Below are positions 1-5,034 of a DNA stretch of 5,034 nt, piece after piece (position 1 is the first letter of the stretch; each line of letters starts with the position of its first letter). Location of the stretch: assembly GCA_009177185.1 (NCBI GenBank), contig WFMB01000029.1, positions 37,849 to 42,882 of the forward strand. The letters are read 5' to 3'. Both the position numbers and the translations under genes were made by a program. The notes under the pieces were generated by a model. It had not been told where the DNA came from, ran no database searches, and worked only from the letters and a program-made list of their open reading frames with translations. Source of the stretch: Bacteroidales bacterium (GTDB taxonomy: Bacteria; Bacteroidota; Bacteroidia; Bacteroidales; Bacteroidaceae).

Positions 1-386
1 GCGAAGAGTTCGATGCACATATCAGTGGTGTGACCGAATTTGGCATTTACGCAGAGATTGACGAGAACCACTGCGAAGGACTTATCGCTGTCCGCCATCT
101 GGGCGACGAAGCCTTTGACTTTGACGACAGGAATTATAGCCTCGTCGGACGACAGAGCCGCCACCGTTTCTCGCTTGGCGACCCCATCCGCATCCGCATG
201 GCTCATGCCGACCTCTTCCGCAAACAGCTTGACTACGACTTGGTGAACCATGAGTCGTCTATCGTTCCTGCCAGCACCACCTTCTATGAGCCTTTTGCCC
301 AAACAAGGCGCACGGGAAGGTCCAACCGCACTAGCAAAGCTCCCAAGCGCGAAAAGCGTGACAGTCGCAGAGGCAAACGACGCTAA
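1..386 (+). CDS. rnr: Ribonuclease R, C-terminal part (S1 domain and basic tail)
   Basis: This is the 3' end of a gene entering from the left. The reading frame starts at base 3, giving 127 residues before a TAA stop at 384-386. The first ~80 residues form an S1-type RNA-binding domain: an opening like FDAHISGVTEFGIYAEI, then CEGLIAVRHLGD, an FDFDDRNY segment, the short SLGDPIRIRM strand and a closing RKQLDYDLV. This order is typical of the C-terminal S1 domain of RNase R/VacB, a processive 3'-to-5' exoribonuclease that degrades structured RNA in the cytoplasm. The last ~30 residues are rich in Arg and Lys (TRRTGRSNRTSKAPKREKRD and on), as in many RNase R tails. The catalytic RNB domain lies outside the window, so the assignment rests on this S1 domain and tail. 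The next gene starts 20 bp downstream. Another S1-domain exonuclease is possible but less likely. Confidence 0.85.
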   Translation, partial: EEFDAHISGVTEFGIYAEIDENHCEGLIAVRHLGDEAFDFDDRNYSLVGRQSRHRFSLGDPIRIRMAHADLFRKQLDYDLVNHESSIVPASTTFYEPFAQTRRTGRSNRTSKAPKREKRDSRRGKRR

Positions 387-406
387 CATCTGAAGCAAGA
401 ACTTTC

Positions 407-1081
407 ATGGCTTTCATCATGAGACGAACAGACATTCATGCAGCACTCCAGCGGCTTCTCATGGTCGCTTGCCTGCTGGTGCTACCTCTGCTCATACAAG
501 CGCAGCAAATCAAAGCTGATGCCTCCACCGACCAAGCCATGACGGGTGAGCCAATTTTCAGTCACACCCTCTACTACACAGGCATGGTAGAATATGACGG
601 GGAGATGATACCCAGCTTCATGTTCAGCGACTTCTATGTGTTCCGCCCCCTCGTCTTCAAGAACGTTGCACAAGCCCGTAAGTACTATAAGATAGCCAAC
701 AACATCAAGAAAGTCTATCCCATCGCTTGCGAGATACAACAAACGGTCAACCGCACCATTGCCCACATGGACTCCCTACCTACCAAGCGAGAGAAAGATG
801 CCTACCTCAAGCAACAGGAGAAGGAGCTTAAAGCCCTATATTATCCCAAACTCAAGAAACTCACCTTTGCCCAAGGCAAGCTGCTCATCAAGCTCATCGA
901 CCGCCAGTGCGACATGACTGGCTATGAGTTGATTAAGAAGTATATGGGCAGCTTCAAGGCTGGCTTCTACAACGCGTTCGCATCCCTCTTCGGTGCAAGC
1001 TTGAAGAAGGAGTATGATGCCGAAGTTGACGACCGCCTCACCGAACGAGCCATTCTGCTCATCGAAAGCGGGCAAATGTAA
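407..1081 (+). CDS. Exported DUF4294 family protein of unknown function
   Basis: The product has 224 residues. The N-terminus carries basic residues (MRRTDIHAALQR) followed by a hydrophobic stretch at about 17-31 and a QAQ-Q site near residue 33, which reads as a type I signal peptide; no lipobox cysteine is present. The mature part has a short beta-like N-terminal section (EYDGEMIPSFMFSDFYVFRP), a charged helical middle (about 85-150), and a conserved-looking C-terminal block, LIDRQCDMTGYELIKKYMGS followed by FKAGFYNAFASLFGASLKKE at 163-202. That block matches my memory of DUF4294, a Bacteroidota family with no established function. ATG codons occur at 407 and 419; the second would give a tighter signal peptide, and no clear ribosome binding site decides between them. 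It sits 20 bp after rnr and 23 bp before the methyltransferase gene, which suggests one transcript. Family assignment is fairly secure; function is unknown. Confidence 0.8.
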   Translation: MAFIMRRTDIHAALQRLLMVACLLVLPLLIQAQQIKADASTDQAMTGEPIFSHTLYYTGMVEYDGEMIPSFMFSDFYVFRPLVFKNVAQARKYYKIANNIKKVYPIACEIQQTVNRTIAHMDSLPTKREKDAYLKQQEKELKALYYPKLKKLTFAQGKLLIKLIDRQCDMTGYELIKKYMGSFKAGFYNAFASLFGASLKKEYDAEVDDRLTERAILLIESGQM

Positions 1082-1104
1082 GAAAGCCAACTCCCTACGA
1101 AACT

Positions 1105-1659
1105 ATGCGTAAGCTGAAAATCACCGAGATGGGGCGCATGAACGCCGAAGAGTTCCGCGCTTCCCAAAAGATGCCACTCGTTGTCGTGCTGGACGACGTG
1201 AGGAGCATGTATAACGTTGGCAGCGTCTTCCGTTCTGCCGATGCTTTCCGCGTGGAGGCCATCTACCTCTGCGGCATCACGGCACAGCCGCCTCATCCCG
1301 AAATCCACAAGACGGCACTTGGGGCAGAAGACACCGTATCTTGGCAACATTTCCCCACAGCTTTAGAGGCTGTAACTGCTCTCAAAGCAAAGGGTTACAC
1401 CGTCTATGCCATCGAGCAATGTGAAGGCTCCACTCCGCTGCAAGAACTGCACCACATGACGGACACCCTTTCTCAGCAAGGTTCATGTGGCTGTGCCATC
1501 ATCCTCGGCAATGAGGTGAAAGGAGTCCATCAGGAAGTGGTCGACGCTTCTGACGGATGTATCGAAATTCCGCAGTTCGGCACGAAACACTCTCTCAATG
1601 TGAGCACTACGGCAGGCATCGTCATTTGGGAATTTGCCCAACACCTGCTCATTCCATAA
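1105..1659 (+). CDS. SpoU/TrmH-family RNA 2'-O-ribose methyltransferase
   Basis: The 184-residue protein is essentially one SPOUT (alpha/beta-knot) methyltransferase domain. All three SpoU motifs are visible. Motif 1 is DDVRSMYNVGSVFRSADAF (30-48), with Asn37 and Arg43 in the NVGSVFR core. Motif 2 is IILGNEVKGV (132-141), with Glu137. Motif 3 is IEIPQFGTKHSLNVSTTAGI (153-172), with Ser163, Leu164 and Asn165. Members transfer a methyl group from S-adenosylmethionine to a ribose 2'-OH of tRNA or rRNA in the cytoplasm. The short length leaves only about 20 residues before the domain, so the N-terminal substrate-binding domain of RlmB-type enzymes is absent. The exact RNA target cannot be read from the sequence, so no gene symbol is given. 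It is the last gene of the tight block with rnr and DUF4294. The stop is followed by a 145 bp gap with a promoter for the next operon. Confidence 0.9.
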   Translation: MRKLKITEMGRMNAEEFRASQKMPLVVVLDDVRSMYNVGSVFRSADAFRVEAIYLCGITAQPPHPEIHKTALGAEDTVSWQHFPTALEAVTALKAKGYTVYAIEQCEGSTPLQELHHMTDTLSQQGSCGCAIILGNEVKGVHQEVVDASDGCIEIPQFGTKHSLNVSTTAGIVIWEFAQHLLIP

Positions 1660-1700
1660 GGAAAATGTTACGAATCTAATACAATCTGACACATACACAG

Positions 1701-1765
1701 AAGAGAGAATCCCTCACTTCCTTTAACTTTGCATTGTTCATTAACGTGAGGGGTGTACCTCTCTT
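1701..1765. repeat. Interrupted inverted repeat spanning the GH43 promoter
   Basis: Two pairs of perfect 7-base arms are nested. The outer pair is AAGAGAG (1701-1707) with CTCTCTT (1759-1765). The inner pair is CCCTCAC (1711-1717) with GTGAGGG (1746-1752). They are separated by an internal loop of 3 and 6 bases, and the central loop is 28 bases (1718-1745). The right arm ends in TTTT (1764-1767). In a transcript reading through from the methyltransferase gene this could fold as a long hairpin with a short U-run, a possible weak terminator for that operon. Alternatively it is a DNA operator around the promoter. The pairing is read directly; either role is inference, and the large loop makes a strong intrinsic terminator doubtful. 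Confidence 0.5.
1724..1731 (+). promoter_or_regulatory. Bacteroidota-type -7 promoter element for the GH43 operon
   Basis: TAACTTTG matches the Bacteroidota sigma-factor -7 consensus TAnnTTTG exactly, and the following CA (TTTGCA) is also common in promoters of this phylum. It lies 73 bases before the ATG of the first GH43 gene, in the only intergenic gap over 100 bp. A matching -33 TTTG is not seen about 19 bases upstream, where the sequence is GAAGAGAG, so the promoter may need an activator. Transcription would start a few bases downstream, at roughly 1737-1741. Confidence 0.65.
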
Positions 1766-1804
1766 TTACTATCCACTTTCACTATCTATCTAACCATTTA
1801 CACA
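1740..1804 (+). promoter_or_regulatory. Predicted 5' leader of the GH43 operon
   Basis: If the -7 element is used, the mRNA has a leader of about 65 nt. Near its 5' end it can form a small hairpin, GAGG (1748-1751) with CCTC (1758-1761) around a six-base loop. After that it is rich in C and T and looks unstructured, with ACTATC occurring twice (1768-1773 and 1781-1786). There is no Shine-Dalgarno sequence before the ATG at 1805 (the bases just upstream are ACCATTTACACA), which is usual for Bacteroidota. No known riboswitch fold is recognised. The boundary is inferred from the promoter position. Confidence 0.35.
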
Positions 1805-3850
1805 ATGAGAAAAACGGTATTGACCTCTCTGCTGCTGATGGCTCTCCATGGAGTGGCACAGAACCCAGTCATCCGCAACCAGTTTACGGCTGACCCCACC
1901 GCCAGGGTTTTCAACAACAAAGTTTATCTCTATCCGTCCCACGATATCCACGAACCCGTCCCTGCCCCTGAGGGGATACGCAAGGACTGGTTCTGCATGG
2001 CTGATTACCATGTCTTCTCGTCAGAGAACCTGACTGACTGGACGGACCACGGCATCATCATCACTCAGAACAAAGTCCCTTGGGTACAACCCGACTCTTA
2101 TTCGATGTGGGCACCTGACTGCGTGTACAGGGATGGCAAATACTACTTCTACTTCCCTTCCGCCCCCAAAGGCGGACGCGGCTTTGCCATAGGAGTGGCT
2201 ACAGCCGACCACCCCGAAGGACCTTTCACCTGCGAGCCAGAGCCTATCAAGGGCGTGTCAGGCATTGACCCATGTGTGCTCGTGGACGACGACGGTCAAG
2301 CATACATCTACTGGTCAGGCATGGGCATCCGCGGTGCCAAGCTGAAGAGCAACATGAAGGAAATTGATGGCGAAATGCAAGAGATGCCCCTTCCGCAACG
2401 CCCTGAAAGCACTGCCCCAGCAGGTAGCATCAAGGTGGCAGGACAAAACATGGAGGGTCTTCCCGATGGCTTCAAAGAAGGACCATTCGCCTTCAAGCGT
2501 GGCGACTGGTACTACCTCACCTTCCCGTGGGTGCGTGGCGACACCAGCAACGGGAAGAACCCCACCGAGACCCTCGCCTACTCCATGTCGAAAAGCCCGC
2601 TGGGCCCTTGGGACTTCAAGGGCATCATCATGGCAGAACACGCCAACGGCTGCTGGACAAACCACCACAGCCTCGTGGAATATCAGGGACAATGGTACTT
2701 GTTCTACCACAACAACTTCTTCTCGCAAAACAACGACAAACGTCGCTCTGTCTGCATCGAAAAAGTCACCTTCAATGCCGACGGCACTATCCAAGAAGTG
2801 AAGCCCACCATGCGTGGCGTAGGCATCAACAAGGCAACGGAGAAGATAGAAATTGACCGCTTCAACGACAGCTCCAATGGTGTCCATACCCAGTACGTAG
2901 ATACCTGCAACTATCAGCGCGGTGCCTGCGTGAACCTCCCACAGAAAGGAGCTTGGATACGTTACGCCAATGTCGATTTCAGTAGTCTGACCGATGGGTA
3001 TCTGACGCTCTGCGCCAAGGCAAGCGGAAACACCGAACTCTGTGTACGAGAGAAGAACGCCAAAGGACGCATCATAGCCCGTCTAGCAGTGACGGTCATC
3101 AGCGAACAAGGGCGTTTTCGCCGCGACCAGAGCAACCAATGGCTCACACTAACCGCACCCCTACAATACACGCCAAAGGGTGTTACCGACATCTGCATTA
3201 CCTGCGAGGGCAGCGAAGTTAGCATCGACTGGCTGCAGTTCAAGAACCGCCCCAAATACTTCAAACCCTCATTCGTGGCATCAACCCCATCGACACCAGA
3301 CGAACAAGGCTACATCCGTCGCTGGATGCTGCTCGAACCCATCAAGCAAGACATCCGCTCCAACGTCGTCTTCACCAACACTTGGCTACGCGAAGCCTTT
3401 GCCAAGACCTACTTCAAAGACCAAATGACCATCCTCCCCAAGGACGGACAAAAGGTGAAAGCAGGTCAGCAGACATTAGCATGGCATGCGCTCGAAAGCG
3501 AAAACTACAACATCAAACTCTTCCGCTTCGCCGAACGCTGGGGGCAACAGACCTATGGCTCACTCTTCTGGGCAGTGACCACCATCGAATGCGCAGAAGA
3601 CATCCCCAACGTGCGCTTGGCAGCAGGCTCCAACGGTGCTTCCATGTGGTGGCTCAACGGCGAGGAAGTGCTCCTGCTGGAAGGCGACCGCCGCATGGTC
3701 GAAGACGATGGCGTGTCACCACGACAGACACTGAAGAAAGGACGCAACATCCTGCGATGCGCCGTCATCAACGGTCCTGGACTTAGCGACATGTGCGTCA
3801 GGTTCATCGACGAGAAAGGCAACCCAATTACCAACATCGAAATAAAATAG
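1805..3850 (+). CDS. Exported GH43 glycoside hydrolase with CBM6-like domain
   Basis: The product has 681 residues. Residues 1-18 are a signal peptide (MRKTVLTSLLLMALHGVAQ, cut near VAQ-N), with no lipobox. Residues about 20-340 form a five-bladed GH43 beta-propeller. The likely catalytic residues are Asp30 in FTADPTARVF (base), Asp155 in GIDPCVLVDDDG (pKa modulator) and Glu225 in FKEGPFAFKRGDWYYLTF (acid); His287/His288 in TNHHSLVEY fit the conserved propeller-centre histidine. Residues about 346-480 resemble a CBM6 beta-sandwich, from IEIDRFNDSS to VSIDWLQFKN. Residues about 500-681 form a further beta-rich domain (RRWMLLEPI, SNGASMWWLNGEEVLLLEGD, GRNILRCAVINGPG) that I remember from Bacteroidota GH43 proteins but cannot name. 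GH43 enzymes with this architecture are usually beta-xylosidases or alpha-L-arabinofuranosidases acting on xylan or arabinoxylan; the exact activity is inference. It is first in the operon and ends 8 bp before the next GH43 gene. Confidence 0.9.
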   Translation: MRKTVLTSLLLMALHGVAQNPVIRNQFTADPTARVFNNKVYLYPSHDIHEPVPAPEGIRKDWFCMADYHVFSSENLTDWTDHGIIITQNKVPWVQPDSYSMWAPDCVYRDGKYYFYFPSAPKGGRGFAIGVATADHPEGPFTCEPEPIKGVSGIDPCVLVDDDGQAYIYWSGMGIRGAKLKSNMKEIDGEMQEMPLPQRPESTAPAGSIKVAGQNMEGLPDGFKEGPFAFKRGDWYYLTFPWVRGDTSNGKNPTETLAYSMSKSPLGPWDFKGIIMAEHANGCWTNHHSLVEYQGQWYLFYHNNFFSQNNDKRRSVCIEKVTFNADGTIQEVKPTMRGVGINKATEKIEIDRFNDSSNGVHTQYVDTCNYQRGACVNLPQKGAWIRYANVDFSSLTDGYLTLCAKASGNTELCVREKNAKGRIIARLAVTVISEQGRFRRDQSNQWLTLTAPLQYTPKGVTDICITCEGSEVSIDWLQFKNRPKYFKPSFVASTPSTPDEQGYIRRWMLLEPIKQDIRSNVVFTNTWLREAFAKTYFKDQMTILPKDGQKVKAGQQTLAWHALESENYNIKLFRFAERWGQQTYGSLFWAVTTIECAEDIPNVRLAAGSNGASMWWLNGEEVLLLEGDRRMVEDDGVSPRQTLKKGRNILRCAVINGPGLSDMCVRFIDEKGNPITNIEIK

Positions 3851-3858
3851 ACATCATC

Positions 3859-5034
3859 ATGAAACGCAACATAGCATTTATCATCGGTCTGCTGGCACTC
3901 AGCACAACCAGCAAAGCACAAATCGGACAACCATACATCCACGACCCCTCCACGTTGGCAGAGTGCGACGGGAAATACTACACCTTCGGCACAGGCGGAG
4001 GAGGTCTCATCAGCGACGACGGCTGGTCGTGGCACAGCGACGCAGAGCGACCAGGTGGCGGCGCAGCCCCCGATGTCCTCAAGATAGGCGACCGCTACCT
4101 CATCATCTACGGAGCCACAGGCGGCGGCTTGGGTGGCGGTCACAACGGTCGCATCCTGACCATGTGGAACAAGACGCTCGACCCCAAGTCCCCTGACTTC
4201 AAATACACGGAAGCCGTAGAAGTGTGTGCCAGTGACGGCATGGAAGACCAAGACGCCATCGACCCAGGTCTCCTGCTCGACCCCACCACAGGTCGCCTTT
4301 GGGCAAGCTACGGCACCTACTTCGGCACCATCCGCCTCATCGAACTCGACCCCAAGACAGGACACCGTGCAGCAGGCAACAAAGAAAAAGACATTGCCAT
4401 CGACTGCGAAGCCACCGACCTCATCTATCGCGATGGCTGGTATTACCTGTTGGGCACCCACGGCACCTGTTGCGACGGCGTGAACTCCACCTACAACATC
4501 GTCGTGGGACGCGCCAAGAAAGTCACAGGACCTTACCTTGACAATGTTGGTCGTGACATGTTCCACGGCGGCGGTAAGATGGTCATCGCCGCAGGCGACC
4601 GCGTATGCGGTCCCGGACACTTTGGACGCACCGTCATCGACGAAGGCGTGGAAATCATGTCCTGCCACTACGAAGCCGACTTCGACCAAGGCGGTCGCAG
4701 CGTGCTCGGCATCCGCCCCCTGCTTTGGAAAAACGGCTGGCCATACGCTGGCGACCGCTTCAAGGAAGGCACATACGAGATTGAGTCCCAACGTCGTGGC
4801 TACGCCCTCGAACTCGCCGTCGATTTCGTCCGCATGCAGCAGGAACGCGCAGCATGGTTCCGTCCCGAAGAGCAGCAGAAACCCGTGGTGCCTGTGGAGA
4901 ACCAAAAGTTAGAGGAAGTCATCGGCACATGGCCCCAAGGCGAGATACCAGCCCGCATCAGCGACTACATGTTCCGTCCCCACCAGAGATGGACCATCAC
5001 CGCTGTGCCCGAAGCTGGTGGCTACCTGAGCAAC
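3859..5034 (+). CDS. Exported GH43 hydrolase, arabinanase-like (3' end missing)
   Basis: The frame stays open for 392 codons from the ATG at 3859 to the window edge, so the C-terminus is missing. Residues 1-20 are a signal peptide (MKRNIAFIIGLLALSTTSKA, cut before Gln21), without a lipobox. The propeller follows directly, with Asp29 in YIHDPSTL (base), Asp135 in DAIDPGLLLD (pKa modulator), Glu184 in IDCEATDLIYRDGWYYLLGT (acid) and His254 in CGPGHFGRTVID (propeller-centre histidine). This layout resembles the endo-1,5-alpha-L-arabinanase/arabinofuranosidase side of GH43. Glycine-rich segments, GTGGGGLIS (44-52) and GATGGGLGGGHNGR (85-98), and a Cys-Cys pair at 204-205 stand out. After about residue 330 a linker rich in Glu, Gln and Pro leads to an extra domain (IGTWPQGEIPARISDYMF, then RPHQRWTI) that is cut by the window and may be a ricin-like or other binding module. 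The 8 bp gap to the upstream GH43 gene implies co-transcription. No Shine-Dalgarno is visible. Confidence 0.88.
   Translation, partial: MKRNIAFIIGLLALSTTSKAQIGQPYIHDPSTLAECDGKYYTFGTGGGGLISDDGWSWHSDAERPGGGAAPDVLKIGDRYLIIYGATGGGLGGGHNGRILTMWNKTLDPKSPDFKYTEAVEVCASDGMEDQDAIDPGLLLDPTTGRLWASYGTYFGTIRLIELDPKTGHRAAGNKEKDIAIDCEATDLIYRDGWYYLLGTHGTCCDGVNSTYNIVVGRAKKVTGPYLDNVGRDMFHGGGKMVIAAGDRVCGPGHFGRTVIDEGVEIMSCHYEADFDQGGRSVLGIRPLLWKNGWPYAGDRFKEGTYEIESQRRGYALELAVDFVRMQQERAAWFRPEEQQKPVVPVENQKLEEVIGTWPQGEIPARISDYMFRPHQRWTITAVPEAGGYLSN

Noticed and set aside
1701..1765. The inverted repeat considered as an insertion-sequence terminal repeat or a riboswitch.
   Set aside because: No transposase or target duplication is nearby and the enclosed 28 bases are far too short for an element. 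A transcript from the local promoter would lack the left arm, and the leader contains no recognised riboswitch core.
1790..2011. A minus-strand open frame overlapping the start of the first GH43 gene, possibly a divergent small regulator.
   Set aside because: The 73-residue translation has no helix-turn-helix or other motif, and most of it is antisense to the signal peptide and propeller start of the GH43 gene.
2315..2887. A 190-codon minus-strand open frame inside the first GH43 gene.
   Set aside because: It lies wholly inside a well-supported gene, its product shows no family motif, and it has no promoter-like sequence. It is a by-product of codon bias.
4000..4150. Glycine-rich, GGC-rich stretch in the second GH43 gene, considered as a repeat or frameshift region.
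   Set aside because: The frame stays open through it and the GH43 motifs on both sides are in the same frame. The bases do not form a regular tandem repeat, so it reads as glycine-rich loops of the propeller.
3553..4905. A 450-codon open frame on the minus strand, antisense to the two GH43 genes.
   Set aside because: Over the second GH43 gene it is codon-aligned with the sense frame, so it stays open simply because that gene avoids TTA, CTA and TCA codons; it is closed on its upstream side by the TTA codon at 4909-4911. Its product shows no recognisable domain, whereas the sense strand encodes intact GH43 motifs with signal peptides.

Overview
The window looks like chromosomal DNA of a Bacteroidota species, probably from the Bacteroides/Prevotella group. 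The evidence is a DUF4294-family gene (a family I know mainly from Bacteroidota), secreted family 43 glycoside hydrolases of a type common in gut and rumen members, a promoter element matching the Bacteroidota -7 consensus TAnnTTTG, and starts without Shine-Dalgarno sequences. All five genes are on the + strand. The genus cannot be fixed from the sequence alone.

Region 1 (1-1659) is a tight housekeeping block. It holds the 3' end of a ribonuclease R gene (S1 RNA-binding domain plus a very basic tail), an exported DUF4294 protein of unknown function, and a compact SpoU/TrmH-type RNA 2'-O-ribose methyltransferase. The gaps are 20 and 23 bp, so the three are probably co-transcribed. Two act on RNA; the DUF4294 protein has a signal peptide and so must act outside the cytoplasm.

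Region 2 (1660-1804) is the only sizeable intergenic gap, at 145 bp. It contains a good -7 element (TAACTTTG, 1724-1731) within a large interrupted inverted repeat (1701-1765) whose right arm runs into TTTT, followed by a pyrimidine-rich leader. This is the boundary between the RNA block and the carbohydrate block.

Region 3 (1805-5034) is a two-gene glycan-degradation operon. The first gene encodes a 681-residue exported GH43 enzyme with a CBM6-like domain and a further C-terminal beta-rich domain. Eight bases later a second exported GH43 enzyme of the endo-arabinanase/arabinofuranosidase type begins, and it runs off the window end after 392 codons. Both keep the Asp/Asp/Glu residues expected for GH43 catalysis. 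Together they suggest attack on arabinose- or xylose-containing plant polysaccharides such as arabinan or arabinoxylan. No SusC/SusD pair, hybrid two-component regulator or transporter lies in the window, so a full polysaccharide utilisation locus can be neither claimed nor excluded.

I found no tRNA, rRNA, CRISPR array, insertion sequence, integrase or defence system, and no convincing new biological system. The most notable items are the promoter placed inside an inverted repeat and the poorly characterised C-terminal domains of the two GH43 enzymes.
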